64,000 nt of DNA from Undaria pinnatifida. Its lineage: Eukaryota; Sar; Phaeophyceae; Laminariales; Alariaceae. The notes beneath the pieces were generated by a model. The model made no database searches, had not been told where the DNA came from, and saw only the letters and a list, made by a program, of their open reading frames with translations. Every line of letters begins with the position of its first letter. Position 1 is the first letter of the stretch. Location of the stretch: contig JABAKD010000010.1 in assembly GCA_012845835.1 (NCBI GenBank), positions 12,862,473 through 12,926,472 on the forward strand, read 5' to 3'. Positions 42,661 through 53,660 of this stretch are shown piece by piece. The position numbers were made by a program, and so were the translations under genes.

Positions 42661-43044
42661 CTCAACCCCCCCCCCCCCCCCCCATCCCGACAGCTGGGTA
42701 TATTATGTCGATCCTGCTGTACTCTTTAATTCGAGGTTTCCCCCCCGCTGAACCCCCGAACACAGCCAACGCAAACCACACAACAACACAGGACACATCG
42801 GCAAACATCATGTACACCTACACTCCGCCCTCTCACGGCGCTCCCGACGCCCAGGGCTTTCATTGCATTTGCGATGTTTCGCTACATATATGAGAAAGAA
42901 GGTGTTTCAACCGTATCGTACGATTTTTTTGGTGTTTCTTTTTTTCTCCAGTTTTTTAAGGGCTCCGCCCTGTGGTGCTCTCTGTCCTTTGCCATCCGCT
43001 CACGGCTGCGAGTACTTACACCCAATGTGATGGGACAGCGATGG

Positions 43045-43205
43045 CTGATGGCTAAATACACCACCTTGCTGCTGTGTTTGTGATGTGTGTCTCTGTCTCG
43101 TAGTTTGCGACCAAGAGAGCTCGTCTCTAGGTGGCATCTGCACAGACACTGGTTGTGCTGAATGTAGATGGGTGCAGATATCACTTTAATGTAAAGAACA
43201 AACCC
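43045..43205 (-). mobile_element. SINE-3 family, copy
   Basis: On the + strand: GTGTCTCTGTCTCGTAGTTTG, GAGCTCGTCTCTAGGTGG, CACTGGTTGTGCTGAATGTA, GATGGGTGCAGATATCAC. Confidence 0.8.
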
Positions 43206-43324
43206 AGCAGCGGCTACCCGGGCAGAGGTTGTTGGTACGTAGTGAGCTGTTACCATGAGCCGTTTTTGTCGTTTGTCCAGCAGGGGAGCACAAAAATATG
43301 TGAACACGGGGCCTCACGCACACT

Positions 43325-43425
43325 CCAAGTAATAAAAACGTCAAAACGAAAAAAAAATCGAGCGTGTGTGATTTTTGTGCGAATCGAGCAATTTTGACGT
43401 TTTTTTACGAGTTGTTTTCTACTTG
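43325..43425. repeat. Imperfect inverted repeat around AAAACGTCAAAAC
   Basis: AAACGTCAAAACGA and, 60 bp on, AATTTTGACGTTTTTTTACG can pair. The loop carries AATCGAGCGTGTGTGATTTT. A similar loop-like sequence occurs at 49618-49670. Confidence 0.7.
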
Positions 43426-43924
43426 GTTTCAGCAACTCGCGTGTGGGTAATCCTTTTTATATTTTGTGCTCCCCTGGTTTGTCACCTAATAGCCCGCCGC
43501 CAAGCTCCGCGCGGGCGACCGGTGGGCGGTGGTGGGGCCAGCTAAGCGGTGGGCTGCCAATAGGTGCGCGCGCATGTTGAACGTGGCGGGGATAGTTGAT
43601 CGGCGAATGAAACCGATTCAGCCCAGCCGTATCGTATCGTTTGTTTTCGGCCTTTTGTTGCACTTTGTTAATACGTCTTTACCCCCACCCACGTATTATA
43701 TCGTAGGGTTGTTCAGTTCGTTTTATTCTTGTTTTCGTCTTGAGTTTGTTCACGCGAAGGAGATTTTTTTGCCATACCACGTACCACGCTACCCAGCACC
43801 AGCAGCAGTGGTTCTTTGGCGCAACGGCTCTCACTTGAAGCTTGAAGCAACAAGAACGAAAAGCAAGTGACGACCACTCAATTAGTCAAACTCGCAATGA
43901 CGTGTGTGTTGTCGTCACGTTTTT

Positions 43925-44265
43925 TTTTTTTTTTTCAAACATCCACCTCAATTTGTAGTACTTTTACCCTCCGCAACCTTGCGGACAAGGTCATGCCGTG
44001 CTCTCGGCAGATGTCTTATCTTCTTCCCCCCGCTACCTGCCTTCATTTTTATCATGCACAGGGTTCATCATTCCTGCTTTTCAGCTTTTTATGCTCGTTG
44101 CGATGTGCACCGAGTTTTGCCAACCCACGCACTCGCGCTTTCGGCCTGTCGATTTGTAAGAAGGAGTCTCTCGTGGAGAGAATCTTCTCGTAGTCTCTCG
44201 TGAGATTCAAAACTATGACGTCGATCTCAATAGTTGCGTGGCTTATTATTGGACCACCGGCGACG
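43925..44265 (-). mobile_element. tRNA-headed SINE, copy 2 (diverged)
   Basis: On the - strand the head GCGTCGCCGGTGGTCCAATA and TTTTGAATCTCACGAGAG (B-box decayed) lead to a body with a GAAAGCGCGAGTGCG block and a GAAAAAAAAAAAAA-type tail near 43925. Confidence 0.72.
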
Positions 44266-44339
44266 CATTAACACCGTAATAAATTGGTTTTTTCTAGCCG
44301 ACGTCATCAGTAGAACACCAGTCATTCAACCCGATTCTT

Positions 44340-44580
44340 CATCATCCCTCTATTAATAGCGTCGTTGCTTGCTTAATTATTATTATTAGGCTTGCTTTTT
44401 TCACTCGATACGGGGGCAACGATGACGGTATTGGCACCACTGCTATTAATGGTGCCGTGGTCAAAAATGGCGGGCAGGTGATACAGGCCTGTGCTGTGAC
44501 CACGGACTTGATTATGCGAGTTAATGTGAGAACAACAACAACAGCAACAACAACAACAACAACAACAACAACAAACAATA
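44340..44580 (+). mobile_element. (AAC)n-tailed family, 5'-truncated copy
   Basis: The supported part begins near 44485: GTGCTGTGACCACGGACTTG, ATTATGCGAGTTAATGTGAG, then about 12 AAC units to 44576. Confidence 0.82.
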
Positions 44581-44939
44581 GACCATGCGGCAATGCTCGT
44601 ACTCCTCCAGCAGGGTCATTCGAAGCCCACTATGGTTGCCGCCCCGATGTTGGTAGGATGGCGTTATCCATCTTCTGCTCAGGAGTTGCTAATCGCATGA
44701 ATAGTTGCTGACTGTCTGTGCTTTTGTCCGTTTTTTTTTTAATTTTGTCGTGCTGTCCTGTTTCCCTCTTTCTATCCGATTGCTTGTTCTTTTTTTCTTG
44801 TTTTGTTTTTCTTTCTTGTTCGTGTTTTTCATGTTTACTGCAAATAGTCTGCTGTGCTGGCTTCCATATTTTTTCGGCTGCGTGCTCAATGCGGTTAACG
44901 TTGTTTGTTGTGTGTGGTCTTCGCACTGATAAACTGATA

Positions 44940-45110
44940 TTTCCAGCCATCTGTATCCAGCACAACCAACGTCGGTGCTGATGCCTCATAGAGAGACGGG
45001 ATCTGTGGTCACAAACTACGAGACAGAGTTGCGCAAAGCGCAAAGGTGGTTTGTCTCGTAGTTTGTGACCCCAGATCTCGTCTCCATGTGAGGCATCAGC
45101 ACGGACACTG
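44940..45110. mobile_element. SINE-3 head-to-head pair forming a hairpin
   Basis: GGTGCTGATGCCTCATAGAG, TGGTCACAAACTACGAGACA, a 25-bp loop, TGTCTCGTAGTTTGTGACC and TGAGGCATCAGCAC. The arms are about 50 bp and near perfect. Confidence 0.88.
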
Positions 45111-45199
45111 GCTGTGCTGGGTGCAGATGGGTGGAGAAATATTCGCTTAACGTAAGCGCACACAGAGAGATCCAAATTCTGTCGTGACGGACTGCTGTT

Positions 45200-45700
45200 T
45201 GTGTTTCTTCAGGGTAGACCGATCTTTCCACCCATGTGCTCATTCCGGTTGGCGCTGCATGGCCAAATTGCCTTGGTGTTTTTGCAGTGTGCATCTCTGT
45301 CTCGTAGTTTGTGACCACAGAGCTCGTCTCACTACCCTGTACGAGGCACCAGCATGGGCACTAGTTGTGCTGGATGTAGATGGATGGAAGTGTCAGGTTA
45401 ATGTGGAGAGCACTCACGCCCATCTACATCCAACGAAACCAGTAACGAAACCAGTGTCCGTGCCGATCTTTCATAGAGAGATGAGCTCCGTGGCCACAAG
45501 CTACGAGCCAGAGATGCGCCATGCAATGCCAACCGCAATGAGCACGAGGGGGGGAAAAACACATGCAAGCCAGCACACCAGACTAATTGCAGAAAAAAAC
45601 TGTAAAACGGAGATTCCAAAAATACAAATTCGCAAGTGAACAGTAGTGAAGGAAAGCAAGTGAGACTTCAGGTCAGTGCCGGGTACGAATAACTCATAAA
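45200..45700. mobile_element. Second SINE-3 inverted pair
   Basis: The - strand copy (45240-45400: TGCATCTCTGTCTCGTAG, AGAGCTCGTCTCACTACC) faces a + strand copy (45418-45700: CATAGAGAGATGAGCTCC, GCAATGCCAACCGCAATGAG, GCCGGGTACGAATAACTC). Confidence 0.8.
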
Positions 45701-46375
45701 ATATCAAGCCAAAGAAGAAACTATACTTGAAGTAGCGGTATAATATATATTATACACCATGTATTAACAATAGAAGAAAAGAAAAGAAAAAACACGGGAA
45801 AATATACAGGAGGACTCTTGGAAAGCGGCATAAACAGACCAACAAAAACGCCGGAAGACTCAGTGAGACAAGACCCACACGAAACAAATGAACCCTCTCT
45901 CGCGTGGGTGTCCTCTCTCTCATGTGCGACGGAGTTGCATCACTATCAACGCGAAGAAGGAAGGAAACAAGAGTCAGGTAGAGAAAACGAAAGAAGGCAG
46001 GAAAGAGAGAAACAAAGCCAAGCAAAAAAAACACTCGTACTCGTACCACAGAGGGGGATCACGGGGAACACAATTTTCCAGCGCTCTGTTACCTAGATGA
46101 GCCTGCAGGCTAGGGACACGGTCTGCCATCTCTTTCCTATCCTCCACAGCGGCCTCCGATTTCAAATCTTCCGCGGTTGCCCCCCCCCGAGGAAAATGAA
46201 GAAAAAAAAAAAAAACAAGCCGAACAACAGCAAAAAAAACTCTCTCCACATCGAATTCGAGCTCGGGGGCAGCAAATAGATAGCACAGGTTCCATATGTT
46301 GGTCAAATTGGTGCCTTGCTACACGATCTGCCGGTTGTTTTCTGCTTTTATTGACAGCGGTATCGGTACGGCTGC
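45701..46375. other. No recognisable gene
   Basis: A-rich + strand with C-run at 46181 and A-runs. A - strand frame at 46306-45974 reads EDLKSEAAVEDRKEMADRV but has no domain or splice support. Confidence 0.4.
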
Positions 46376-46379
46376 CACC

Positions 46380-47420
46380 CCCCCCCCCCCACCGCCTCCC
46401 ACCCCGCCTCCCTTCTCCTTCTCGCCCTTCTTCTCGGCGTCCATTTTTGCATGGCGCAATCAACTCTTTTCCACCTCGGCCCTGTGCCACCTCGCCATGA
46501 AACCACCCGCCGCTTTGACGACCCCCGGTACCACGTGCTAAGGGTACACTTCCGTCGAAGGGGACTACGCCGAACAATAAACGGGACGTTTCCGTCCATC
46601 CCTATTGGGCTGCTCTAACACCAGGATGTCCTGTATAAGGCATCGGGCCTATGTCTTCCCTGGCCGACCCGGTCCCGGGTTCTCCCCACCGGACTTCATC
46701 CCGGACACAACCGGCCGGGTTAATCGCTCACGTTTTGCCCGGCGTGCGGCCCCCGCAAAAAAGAGACGCCGTTTGCGGGCAGTCGTCTCAACCCTCTGGC
46801 AGTGTGCCTTCTTGAGGGCCTTGGCATACGACATGCTGTGGTCGGTGCGTTGTCGGCGATGGAAGCCAATGATCCGAAGGAGGAGCTTGCTGTGCGTGCT
46901 GTGGAGCACGGCGAAGTGCTCCACGCCGAGAGTCCACGTCACACACCCATGAAGCATCGTCTCCCTCACCGAGGACTTCAGCATGCGCACCTTCAGCGTG
47001 AACGAATCTGTGTCCATATCATACAGCTCCAGCTTGAATGGATCGAAGCATGCCCACGCAAGTCGGACCCGTCATTTGATCTGTGGCATAATGTCGGCGG
47101 TCTCGTTGGTAAGGCCACCCAGGCACTAAAACTGCGCTGTCTGTTTGTCCCTTTGGGCTGCTGCTTCGATGACGAGCGGCGGGGTAAGGGCTGTCTGGTT
47201 TGCTGTCCGCAGCAGCATGGTTTCCGTCTTCTCTGACACCGTGAGACCTGCTGCTTCGAAGACGCTCACAATGACCGTCATCATCTTCCCAAGGCCTTCC
47301 GCTGACTTGGAGGCAATGCCTGCATGGTCGGCGTAGAGCAAACCCCAGACTGCGCTTTGTACACGATCTAATAGCTCAGCGTTTTCCCCCACCCCTTCGT
47401 CATCCAGATGTTTCAAATCC
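46380..47420 (-). pseudogene. Non-LTR retrotransposon (LINE) reverse transcriptase, 3' part
   Basis: Frame 47416-47126 carries WGLLYADHAGIASKSAEGLG then FEAAGLTVSEKTETM, the catalytic-palm and following segment of a LINE RT; the usual YADD is YADH. After a frame change, 47017-46649 reads KVRMLKSSVRETMLHGCVTW, LHSTHSKLLLRIIGFHRRQR, RKRRLFFAGAARRAKRERL and PGPGRPGKT, the LINE C-terminal segment, and the third piece to about 46500 has GGFMARWHRAEVEK. Such enzymes copy their RNA at a nicked target. Multiple frame breaks and the palm mutation mean it is dead. The 5' end is not found beyond 47450, so it is 5' truncated. Confidence 0.88.
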
Positions 47421-47519
47421 CTTACAGTAGAATGCCTGGGTCCTCACTGAGTAGCTGCGCTGCAACCTGTCAGATAACCCGGACAGGGCGATCACTGATA
47501 CTGTATTTGTATTGTGGTT

Positions 47520-47935
47520 TTTGGTTGGATTGCTTTTGTTTCATTGCTTGCCCGCGGGTCGTCACTCTGAATGCACTCCAGACAGCAGGCGCGTTCGTCT
47601 GTGCTCACGATTACCGTGCGCTTCGTACGGCGGTGCAGGCAGCCCAACCGCTGTAGTTTGTAGCCGCGAGTTGGTTAGTTGTGGGAACGGGGGAACTCTA
47701 TGCCGCAGTTGAGTGGATACCCGCGGCCATGTGAGTGCAGTTTGCGCATTGGACCATTTCACTTGTGCGCCTCCTTCGTATCGTGCGTTTTAGGCGGGAA
47801 AGCGTAGTATTTCCCGTACAAATTTTGATTTCATTTGGTTTTTCGGATCCAGCACCTTCGTGTGACCACGGACTCTAGATTTTTGACAAGAGTTTATGTG
47901 AGACAACAACAACGATAACAACAACAAAATATGTG
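47520..47935 (+). mobile_element. Repeat Q, copy 1, with (AAC)n-type tail
   Basis: GCCCGCGGGTCGTCACTCTG, CAGGCGCGTTCGTCTG, CACGATTACCGTGCG, GCAGCCCAACCGCTG, CGCGAGTTGGTTAGTTGTG, GATACCCGCGGCCATGTGAG, then TGTGACCACGGACTCTAGAT and TTATGTGAGACAACAACAAC. The body is unlike the other AAC family but the tail is shared. Inverted partner at 57870-58245. Confidence 0.88.
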
Positions 47936-48034
47936 TACCAAACATGCGCATCAGCAGTGTTTACTCCATGATTCACCACACATGAATTTCCTCTACACAA
48001 CGCACGTTTAACACTCGCCTACTTCATCGTAGAC

Positions 48035-48235
48035 TGACTCCCGATTTCACTTTTATATGTTTCTGGTGGAGGCATGAATTGCGTTAGCTGTGATATATGC
48101 GTGTACCACCTTGGGTTGTTTGTGTTTTTTTCCCTGGAGTATTCCTCAGCTCCAGAGTGACTGGAGCCTGTCCTGTGACCACGGACTTGATTATGCGAGT
48201 TAATGTGAGAACAACCACATCAACAACTTCTTTCA
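48035..48235 (+). mobile_element. (AAC)n-tailed SINE-like family, copy 3 (near full length)
   Basis: GACTCCCGATTTCACTTTTA, TTCTGGTGGAGGCATGAATT, GTATTCCTCAGCTCCAGAG, GACTGGAGCCTGTCCTGTG, ACCACGGACTTGATTATGCG and AGTTAATGTGAGAACAACC. Confidence 0.88.
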
Positions 48236-48484
48236 CTAGACAAGTGGATACGTATTACCAGGTAAGGAGTTTCCGCCTCTGTAGCAAGGCTTTTCTATGT
48301 GTGATGTATGTACTGTATATGCCTTCCCGGGGGTGCTACGTACTACTGCTGTACAACACGAACATGTTTTTTTTGTATTACCGGCTGGTTCATTGCGCCT
48401 GCTGTACATATCATTTTCTGCGCTCACCCTACAAGCGGCTGCCTACAAGCCAGTACACCTGTGTACGTACTGTCTTGCGTATCA

Positions 48485-48578
48485 TATATAGATCGGAGTA
48501 TCACACACAGCTTGCAAAGATGAGTTTCGACGAAATCTTCGATCTCACAGCTGGAGTGTATTTTCATTTTTTATAATA
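48485..48578 (+). repeat. Terminal module, type A
   Basis: GATCGGAGTATCACACACAG precedes the module at 48509-48578. It is identical in its core to 21225. Confidence 0.93.
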
Positions 48579-48611
48579 TAGGACGCAAGACCCGTGCACA
48601 ACCTTAAAAGT

Positions 48612-48764
48612 AGTTTTAAGGGGAGTCGCCGACCTATCCATGTCCTTAATGAGGACAAACCCAGTAATGCGCGCGATCGGAGTATCACACACAGCTTGCG
48701 AAGATGAGCTTCGACGAAATCTTCGATCTCTCACACACAGCTGGAGTGTATTATCATTTTTTTA
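48612..48764 (+). mobile_element. Element E end with type A module, second in tandem
   Basis: TTTTAAGGGGAGTCGCCGAC, TCCTTAATGAGGACAAACCC and the module at 48693-48764, which has an 8-bp CTCACACA insertion between TCGAT and CAGCTGG. Confidence 0.92.
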
Positions 48765-49050
48765 ATATACGCCAGGTTATTTGTATATACTTCCTGGTAC
48801 ATACCTGGTACGTCGCGAGTATTTTGCGCCTCCGTAGGAAGGTAGCTGTATCATGTACGAGTTTACGTCCTATTTTACGACATGTCATATTGCATGTGTG
48901 ATATATCGTATGCCCCCCGGGGTATGATACCATATATAGGTTGTTTTTGCATCAGCAACAGACACGAGAGCTACGAATAATAGCTGCTGAACTTGCTTTC
49001 CTTTTCGTGTGAGTTTGTCCTTATTTTGCGGTACAGCCGATTAGTAAAGT

Positions 49051-49320
49051 ATTAAAATATAAATACACTCCAGCTGTGAGATCGAAGATTTCGTCGAAAC
49101 TCATCTTGGCAAGCTGTGTGTGATACTCCGATCGCGCGTATTACTGGGTTTGTGTCCTCATTCAGGACATAGGTCGGCGACTCCCCTTGGAACTACAGTG
49201 TAGCTTGTATCAGGGTCAACAGGGTCAATCTGTGCGCCGAAACTAAAAACCCCGTTTTTGAGGGGGACAAAATCTGACAGCTGTGGAAGGAAATGCGTCA
49301 GTTTATCAAGTAGATCCTGT
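49051..49320 (-). mobile_element. Element E end with type A module
   Basis: Module at 49051-49115 reversed, then CATAGGTCGGCGACTCCCC, TATCAGGGTCAACAGGG and CCCCGTTTTTGAGGGGGACA. Confidence 0.92.
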
Positions 49321-49785
49321 AGTGTATACAAGATCTGTACCTCGAAGTATCAGGCTATAGGGGTCAGTGTAAGGTGTATATGATAAGTCGTTCGTTCGTT
49401 CAAGTTGGAGATGGAACATGCAACACGACCTCGCCGTCGTGCGAGACGGAAACACATGAAAAACTTTCCGCGATTACATTTTGCCGTGCTCAAGAGAGTA
49501 GCATATACCTGGTATATCAAGGGAGCACACAAAACAAACAAAATGCTACCCACACTTTTTTCTCAAGGAGTCAGACAGGGGGGTTACTAAAACCAAGTAA
49601 AAATAGTTGGGATAGAAGAACGTCGTTTTTCTCGATTCGCACAAAAGTCACAATGCTCCGATTTTGGCTTCATTCTGGCCTTTATAGGAGCGTGGCTCCG
49701 TTTTCTCTTTTTTGTGTTTTCCCCTGTATTTTAATTATTACTTTTCTTCATGGCTTTTTCTCCCCAGCTCAACTCATGTAGAGTA
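49321..49785. other. No recognisable gene
   Basis: Short frames only. Confidence 0.45.
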
Positions 49786-49789
49786 AGAC

Positions 49790-50080
49790 GTTTTGCTCCC
49801 AGCGAGCTTCTGGACAAGCCGTGGTCACAGGTGTCTTCGCTTCTCTCCCCCTGTGGTTGCCTTCGTTTTTATCACGCATAGGGTGCAGCATTCCAACCTT
49901 TTGGCATTTTTGTGTTCGCCGTTTCTTTTGCATCGAATTTCGCCAATTCACGCTCTCGCGCTTTCGGCGTGTCAATTTGTAAAAAAATAGTCCGTTGTGA
50001 GATTCGAACCTACACCCGAGACCTCAATAGTAGTTTACGCGTATTACTATTGGACCACCGGGGACGCCGGCTAGACTATT
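49790..50080 (-). mobile_element. tRNA-headed SINE, copy 3
   Basis: On the - strand: GGCGTCCCCGGTGGTCCAAT, TAGTAATACGCG, GTGTAGGTTCGAATCTCAC (clean B box), body with CGCGAGAGCGTGAATTGG and end CCACGGCTTGTCCAGAAGCT. Confidence 0.85.
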
Positions 50081-51380
50081 GCTCGCTATAGATCACGTGT
50101 GAATAATGCCGTAGATCATGTGTGAATTGTACCTGGTATACACCAGTGTTTCGCCAGATATCCGAGTGATATCTGGTCTTTTTTTCCAGATTTTTGCCAC
50201 CAAGTCAGATTTCACGTGGTGCCATACCATACCCGGTGCTGCACCTGGCACGTTTAACGTAATTGTTGATATCAAGATAAGCCCTTTCCCTTTTTTTATC
50301 ACTTTTTTTCCACTTTCCGGAACGTCCGATTCCACGGCGAGCCTAGAGCCTAGACCCCAGAGATGTTGCGTGGTGCTTGGTTGGCATGCCCGGCGACCGG
50401 CGGGGGCTTAACCGCATGGCATGGTCTGGCGTATGACGACGAGTTGATGTGAGAACGTTAGAACACGCCAACGGCAACTACCGTAGACCTAGCCTGTCCC
50501 TATCAAATAACGAGCTGATCATGATGGAGAGTGTCTTCAAAGACCGATCCAACTGCCTGTGTCATGTACAGCAGCCGGAGAACAGTGCTCACGACTGTGA
50601 GTTTTCTCACTTGGCAGCCAACTATTAATATTAGTAAATAGTTGAGTGACTGCAGTCAAGTTTAATGAACGTGTTGACGAAAACCTATTGATAGCCTAGC
50701 CACAAACGCTGACAAGTATAATAACATCTAGATATCGCAGATCATACAGGTCCCTCTCGGCAAACATGTGCAGATCATGCACATCACACAGATCTCACCC
50801 AGGGACCATGTGTGAATGATCTAGATCTTACAGATCCCACCCGGCAAAACATGTACCGTAGGATATATATCGCACAGAACCAATCCGCCCAGGCCAATGG
50901 GTGTCGAAGATGTACTGTTAGATCATACAGATCCCCGAGTTGACGCCGGTTCTTACCCGCAGAACGGATGGTTTGACACGGGCTGCGTTTTTTTCGTGTT
51001 TGGACGGGGCCCTCACTGCTGGAGCTGGTTAGCTTGGGAGGCGTGCCACGATAGAGGTCCACCGTTTTTTTTGTGAGGTTCTTCCTCAATTTGGGAGCTT
51101 AAGACCTCTCCCCAAGAAACTGATTTGGAGGAAAATAAAACTGCTACCGGATGAAAAAATCCCATGGCCTAGGTACACAACGAGAATCACGAGCACGCCT
51201 TTACAAGTGGAAACCCTTTTTGGGTTCAATTACTTGAATTTAGTGTAGTGAGGGATTTGGGGACTCTAAAAGGGTGTAGGAGCCCCGCCATTCGGAAACC
51301 ATTTCAGACAGAAAAGTGCCACCTCTATTGGAGCAAAGCGTGTTGGGTCGCTTCGCACGCCTGAATGTCGATCGGCCATC
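50081..51380. other. No gene; degenerate AGATCATACAGATC words
   Basis: Between 50730 and 50935 the words GCAGATCATACAGGTCCC, CACACAGATCTCACCCAGG, TCTTACAGATCCCACCCGG and AGATCATACAGATCCCC suggest a decayed tandem repeat. The tail of an AAC-type repeat (GAGTTGATGTGAGAACG) lies at 50439-50456. Confidence 0.45.
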
Positions 51381-51384
51381 AGGT

Positions 51385-51545
51385 CGTACCAGGGTTAACA
51401 AGGTGATGTTAATCAATATATGTGCACGGAAACTATACAAACCCGTTTTTGAGGGGGACAACATCATCTGACGGCTGTGGAATGCATCACTTCGTCGTGT
51501 ATATCCTGCAAGTCGTATAACCGGTGGGGGGAGAACTGGGTTTTT
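51385..51545 (+). mobile_element. Element E internal fragment
   Basis: AACAAGGTGATGTTAATCA, GCACGGAAACTATACAAACC, CGTTTTTGAGGGGGACAAC and GTCGTATAACCGGTGGGGGG match arm 1 internal parts; no terminal module. Confidence 0.82.
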
Positions 51546-51549
51546 AAGC

Positions 51550-52130
51550 GGGGGAGGGGGAAGGGGAGGGGGCGTACTCATTTGGTGCTTGCCTTAGTCA
51601 TTCGACCATTGACCACGCATCCCTTTCGAGAAGGAGCACCGTTCCTACTCCTAGTAGAGACACCTCCAACATTTGGGCGCTCGTTACGCTTCTTCCATAT
51701 ACTACATATTAATAGAAACTGTTGACTTATCCTATCCCCGTCCTGTTTCGCCGTCTGCGGCCACCATCTATGTCCTAGGATAGCGATCGTTTTCTCGCTA
51801 CTCTCTAGTCTACCAAACTCTTCCATGTCACATACATGCGTCTAATTTCCTCATCTCCTCTAACGCGTCCCGTTCCTCCTTGTATATTTCACATTCTCCT
51901 ACGATGTGAGTCCTCTCTATTGTTGTGCCACACCGGCACATACGTGTAGCCACGTCCTCCTCCTCCCGACAACTGGTATAACTCTTTCTTTTTTCTGGTA
52001 GGTCCAGGTCCCCTACACGGGGGGGGGAGGGGGAGGGGGGGGGGTTCCAACAAGGTCGCATAAATGTATATCTTCGTGTAGCCCGATGAACGATTTCTCG
52101 GTGCAATTGGTGTACGAAAATCATGCCAAA
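51550..52130 (-). pseudogene. LINE RT C-terminus with Cys/His motif, plus 3' end (family X)
   Basis: Frame 52124-51828 ends TRMCRCGTTIERTHIVGECE then IYKEERDALEEMRKLDAC. One base after its stop a second frame (51826-51578) continues MEEFGRLESSEKTIAILGHR, a single frameshift apart. CxCG...ETxxHxxxxC with a YxxxR follow-on is the usual C-terminal tail of many LINE RTs. The sequence then runs into the family X 3' end (GTTTGACC-type blocks, GAGTACG and a C-rich run at 51575-51550). This copy ties family X to LINEs. No RT palm is seen upstream, so the copy is truncated. Confidence 0.78.
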
Positions 52131-52445
52131 AAGAACGGAATTCCGACCACGTTGGTTTGGTTAGAGAATCCCTTCTTTTGAGAAACCGTTTCACCCAAGA
52201 AGGGCTTGCTACTTGCTACTTCTATCGTAGCGGAAAGCTGTATGTATAGCGACAGAACGAAGCAAGCGCGTTTTTTCCATGGTGCGAGCATGCAGCAGAC
52301 GGCGGCAGTGCAAGCTATGCATTCGTGTGTCGTAGGAGGGACCTGCGGTTGGAGTTCGACAGTGAAATCGTCGTCAGTTGATCTAGCAGCCCGGGTTGGT
52401 TCGTGTGAAGGAGGCTGCAATCTTCAATTTGGTCGTTGATACTTT
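52131..52445. other. No recognisable gene
   Basis: Two overlapping short frames on opposite strands, no domain. Confidence 0.4.
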
Positions 52446-52449
52446 TTCC

Positions 52450-52690
52450 GCTGAAGCCCCACAAGGTATCTCTACCTAACGACATCAGTATACCCAGTGT
52501 CCGCGCTGAGTCTTGATCCAAGAGATATACCAGGCACACGTTATGTGGTCACAGGCTGCTGTGAGACCGGGAAAACCCAAAACAACCGCAATTAGCTAAG
52601 GTAACAGCAAGTTAAATGCTAGCGTACTGGGTACGAGAACACGAAAAAACAAGCCAGACCACAAAAATAAGAAAAACAAAGCATGACACG
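52450..52690 (+). mobile_element. SINE-3 family, copy
   Basis: ACGACATCAGTATACCCAGTG, GAGTCTTGATCCAAGAGATA, GTACTGGGTACGAGAACACG and AACAAGCCAGACCAC then an A-rich end. Confidence 0.85.
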
Positions 52691-53075
52691 TCTGTGGCGA
52701 AAGCAAAACGTGTGCGCCCTCAAGGGGAGGGAGGGGTGTATGTGCGTTACCCGAAATTTGTGGCAAAAGTTACCGTTAATCACAAGAAATGTCGAAAAAT
52801 CTCACGTAGATTCTGCTTTTTTGTTACCGTTGTTACGGCAAAAAATTGCCTTGGTCCTATGATGATGCGGTCTGCGGGTTCCGCCCAGGGGGGGAGTGCG
52901 ATTTGAGAGGTTTTCGAATGTGTGAGGAGGTGTTTCCGTTCAGGAGACATTGAGCCATATTGTGTTACCGCAGGAAGTGTTGTTACCCGCCAGCTATTTA
53001 CCGCCTAGCCGCAGTAATTCCAGTTACCTTTGTGTTACAGCTGTCTAATTAATATTTCACGTATCATACACCCCT
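52691..53075. other. No recognisable gene
   Basis: TGTTACCG/GTTACC words recur (52770-53035) without clear period. Confidence 0.4.
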
Positions 53076-53079
53076 GTGC

Positions 53080-53230
53080 AAGCAAAGATGTTGGTTGACG
53101 GCACTCGTGACTTTAGACGGAAAGCCGTCGAGGATCGCTCTATACTAAAGCCAGTATATTTAGCTTTACAGAGGCCTTGACGGGTCAAAACTAGACTGTC
53201 AACCGACATATTTGTGCTCAAGGGTACATG
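53080..53230 (+). repeat. TTGACGG/CCGTCAA repeat, copy 3
   Basis: AAGCAAAGATGTTGGTTGACGG, AAAGCCGTCGAGGATC, CCTTGACGGGTC and AGACTGTCAACCGACA. The outer words are inverted. Partner at 54395. Confidence 0.85.
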
Positions 53231-53374
53231 CATGATATGATCTGTGGCAACCCGTACATTGCCTCGAGCAGATGGTGCGCTCAGCAGAACTTTGACGACG
53301 TTAGTCTGCCAGCGCACCCGCGCTCTACTTAATTATTTGTTTATTTATTTACGAGTATTTAATTCGAACACATG

Positions 53375-53660
53375 TACTTTCCAGCTTCTGGACAAGACAT
53401 GGTCACAGGTGTCGTTCCTTCTCCCCGCCGGTTCTTGCCTTCAATTTTTATCGCGCATAGGGTCCAGCAATCTCACTGCTCGTCGATTTTCATCGAGTGT
53501 TGCTAACCCACGCTCGCGCTTTCCGCAAGTCAATTTGTGCGCAAGAAAAAGTCCCCACGAATTTATACGAATATCATGCACTCGGGGGGATTCGAACTCA
53601 CGAAACTGACCTATACCAGGCTCGAGGATAACCTGATACGTCACTGCTGTGGATACCTAG
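53375..53660 (-). mobile_element. tRNA-headed SINE, copy 4
   Basis: On the - strand: GACGTATCAGGTTATCCTCG, GTGAGTTCGAATCCCCCC (B box), GGGACTTTTTCTTGCGCAC, GCAGTGAGATTGCTGGACCC, CATGTCTTGTCCAGAAGCTG. Confidence 0.88.
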
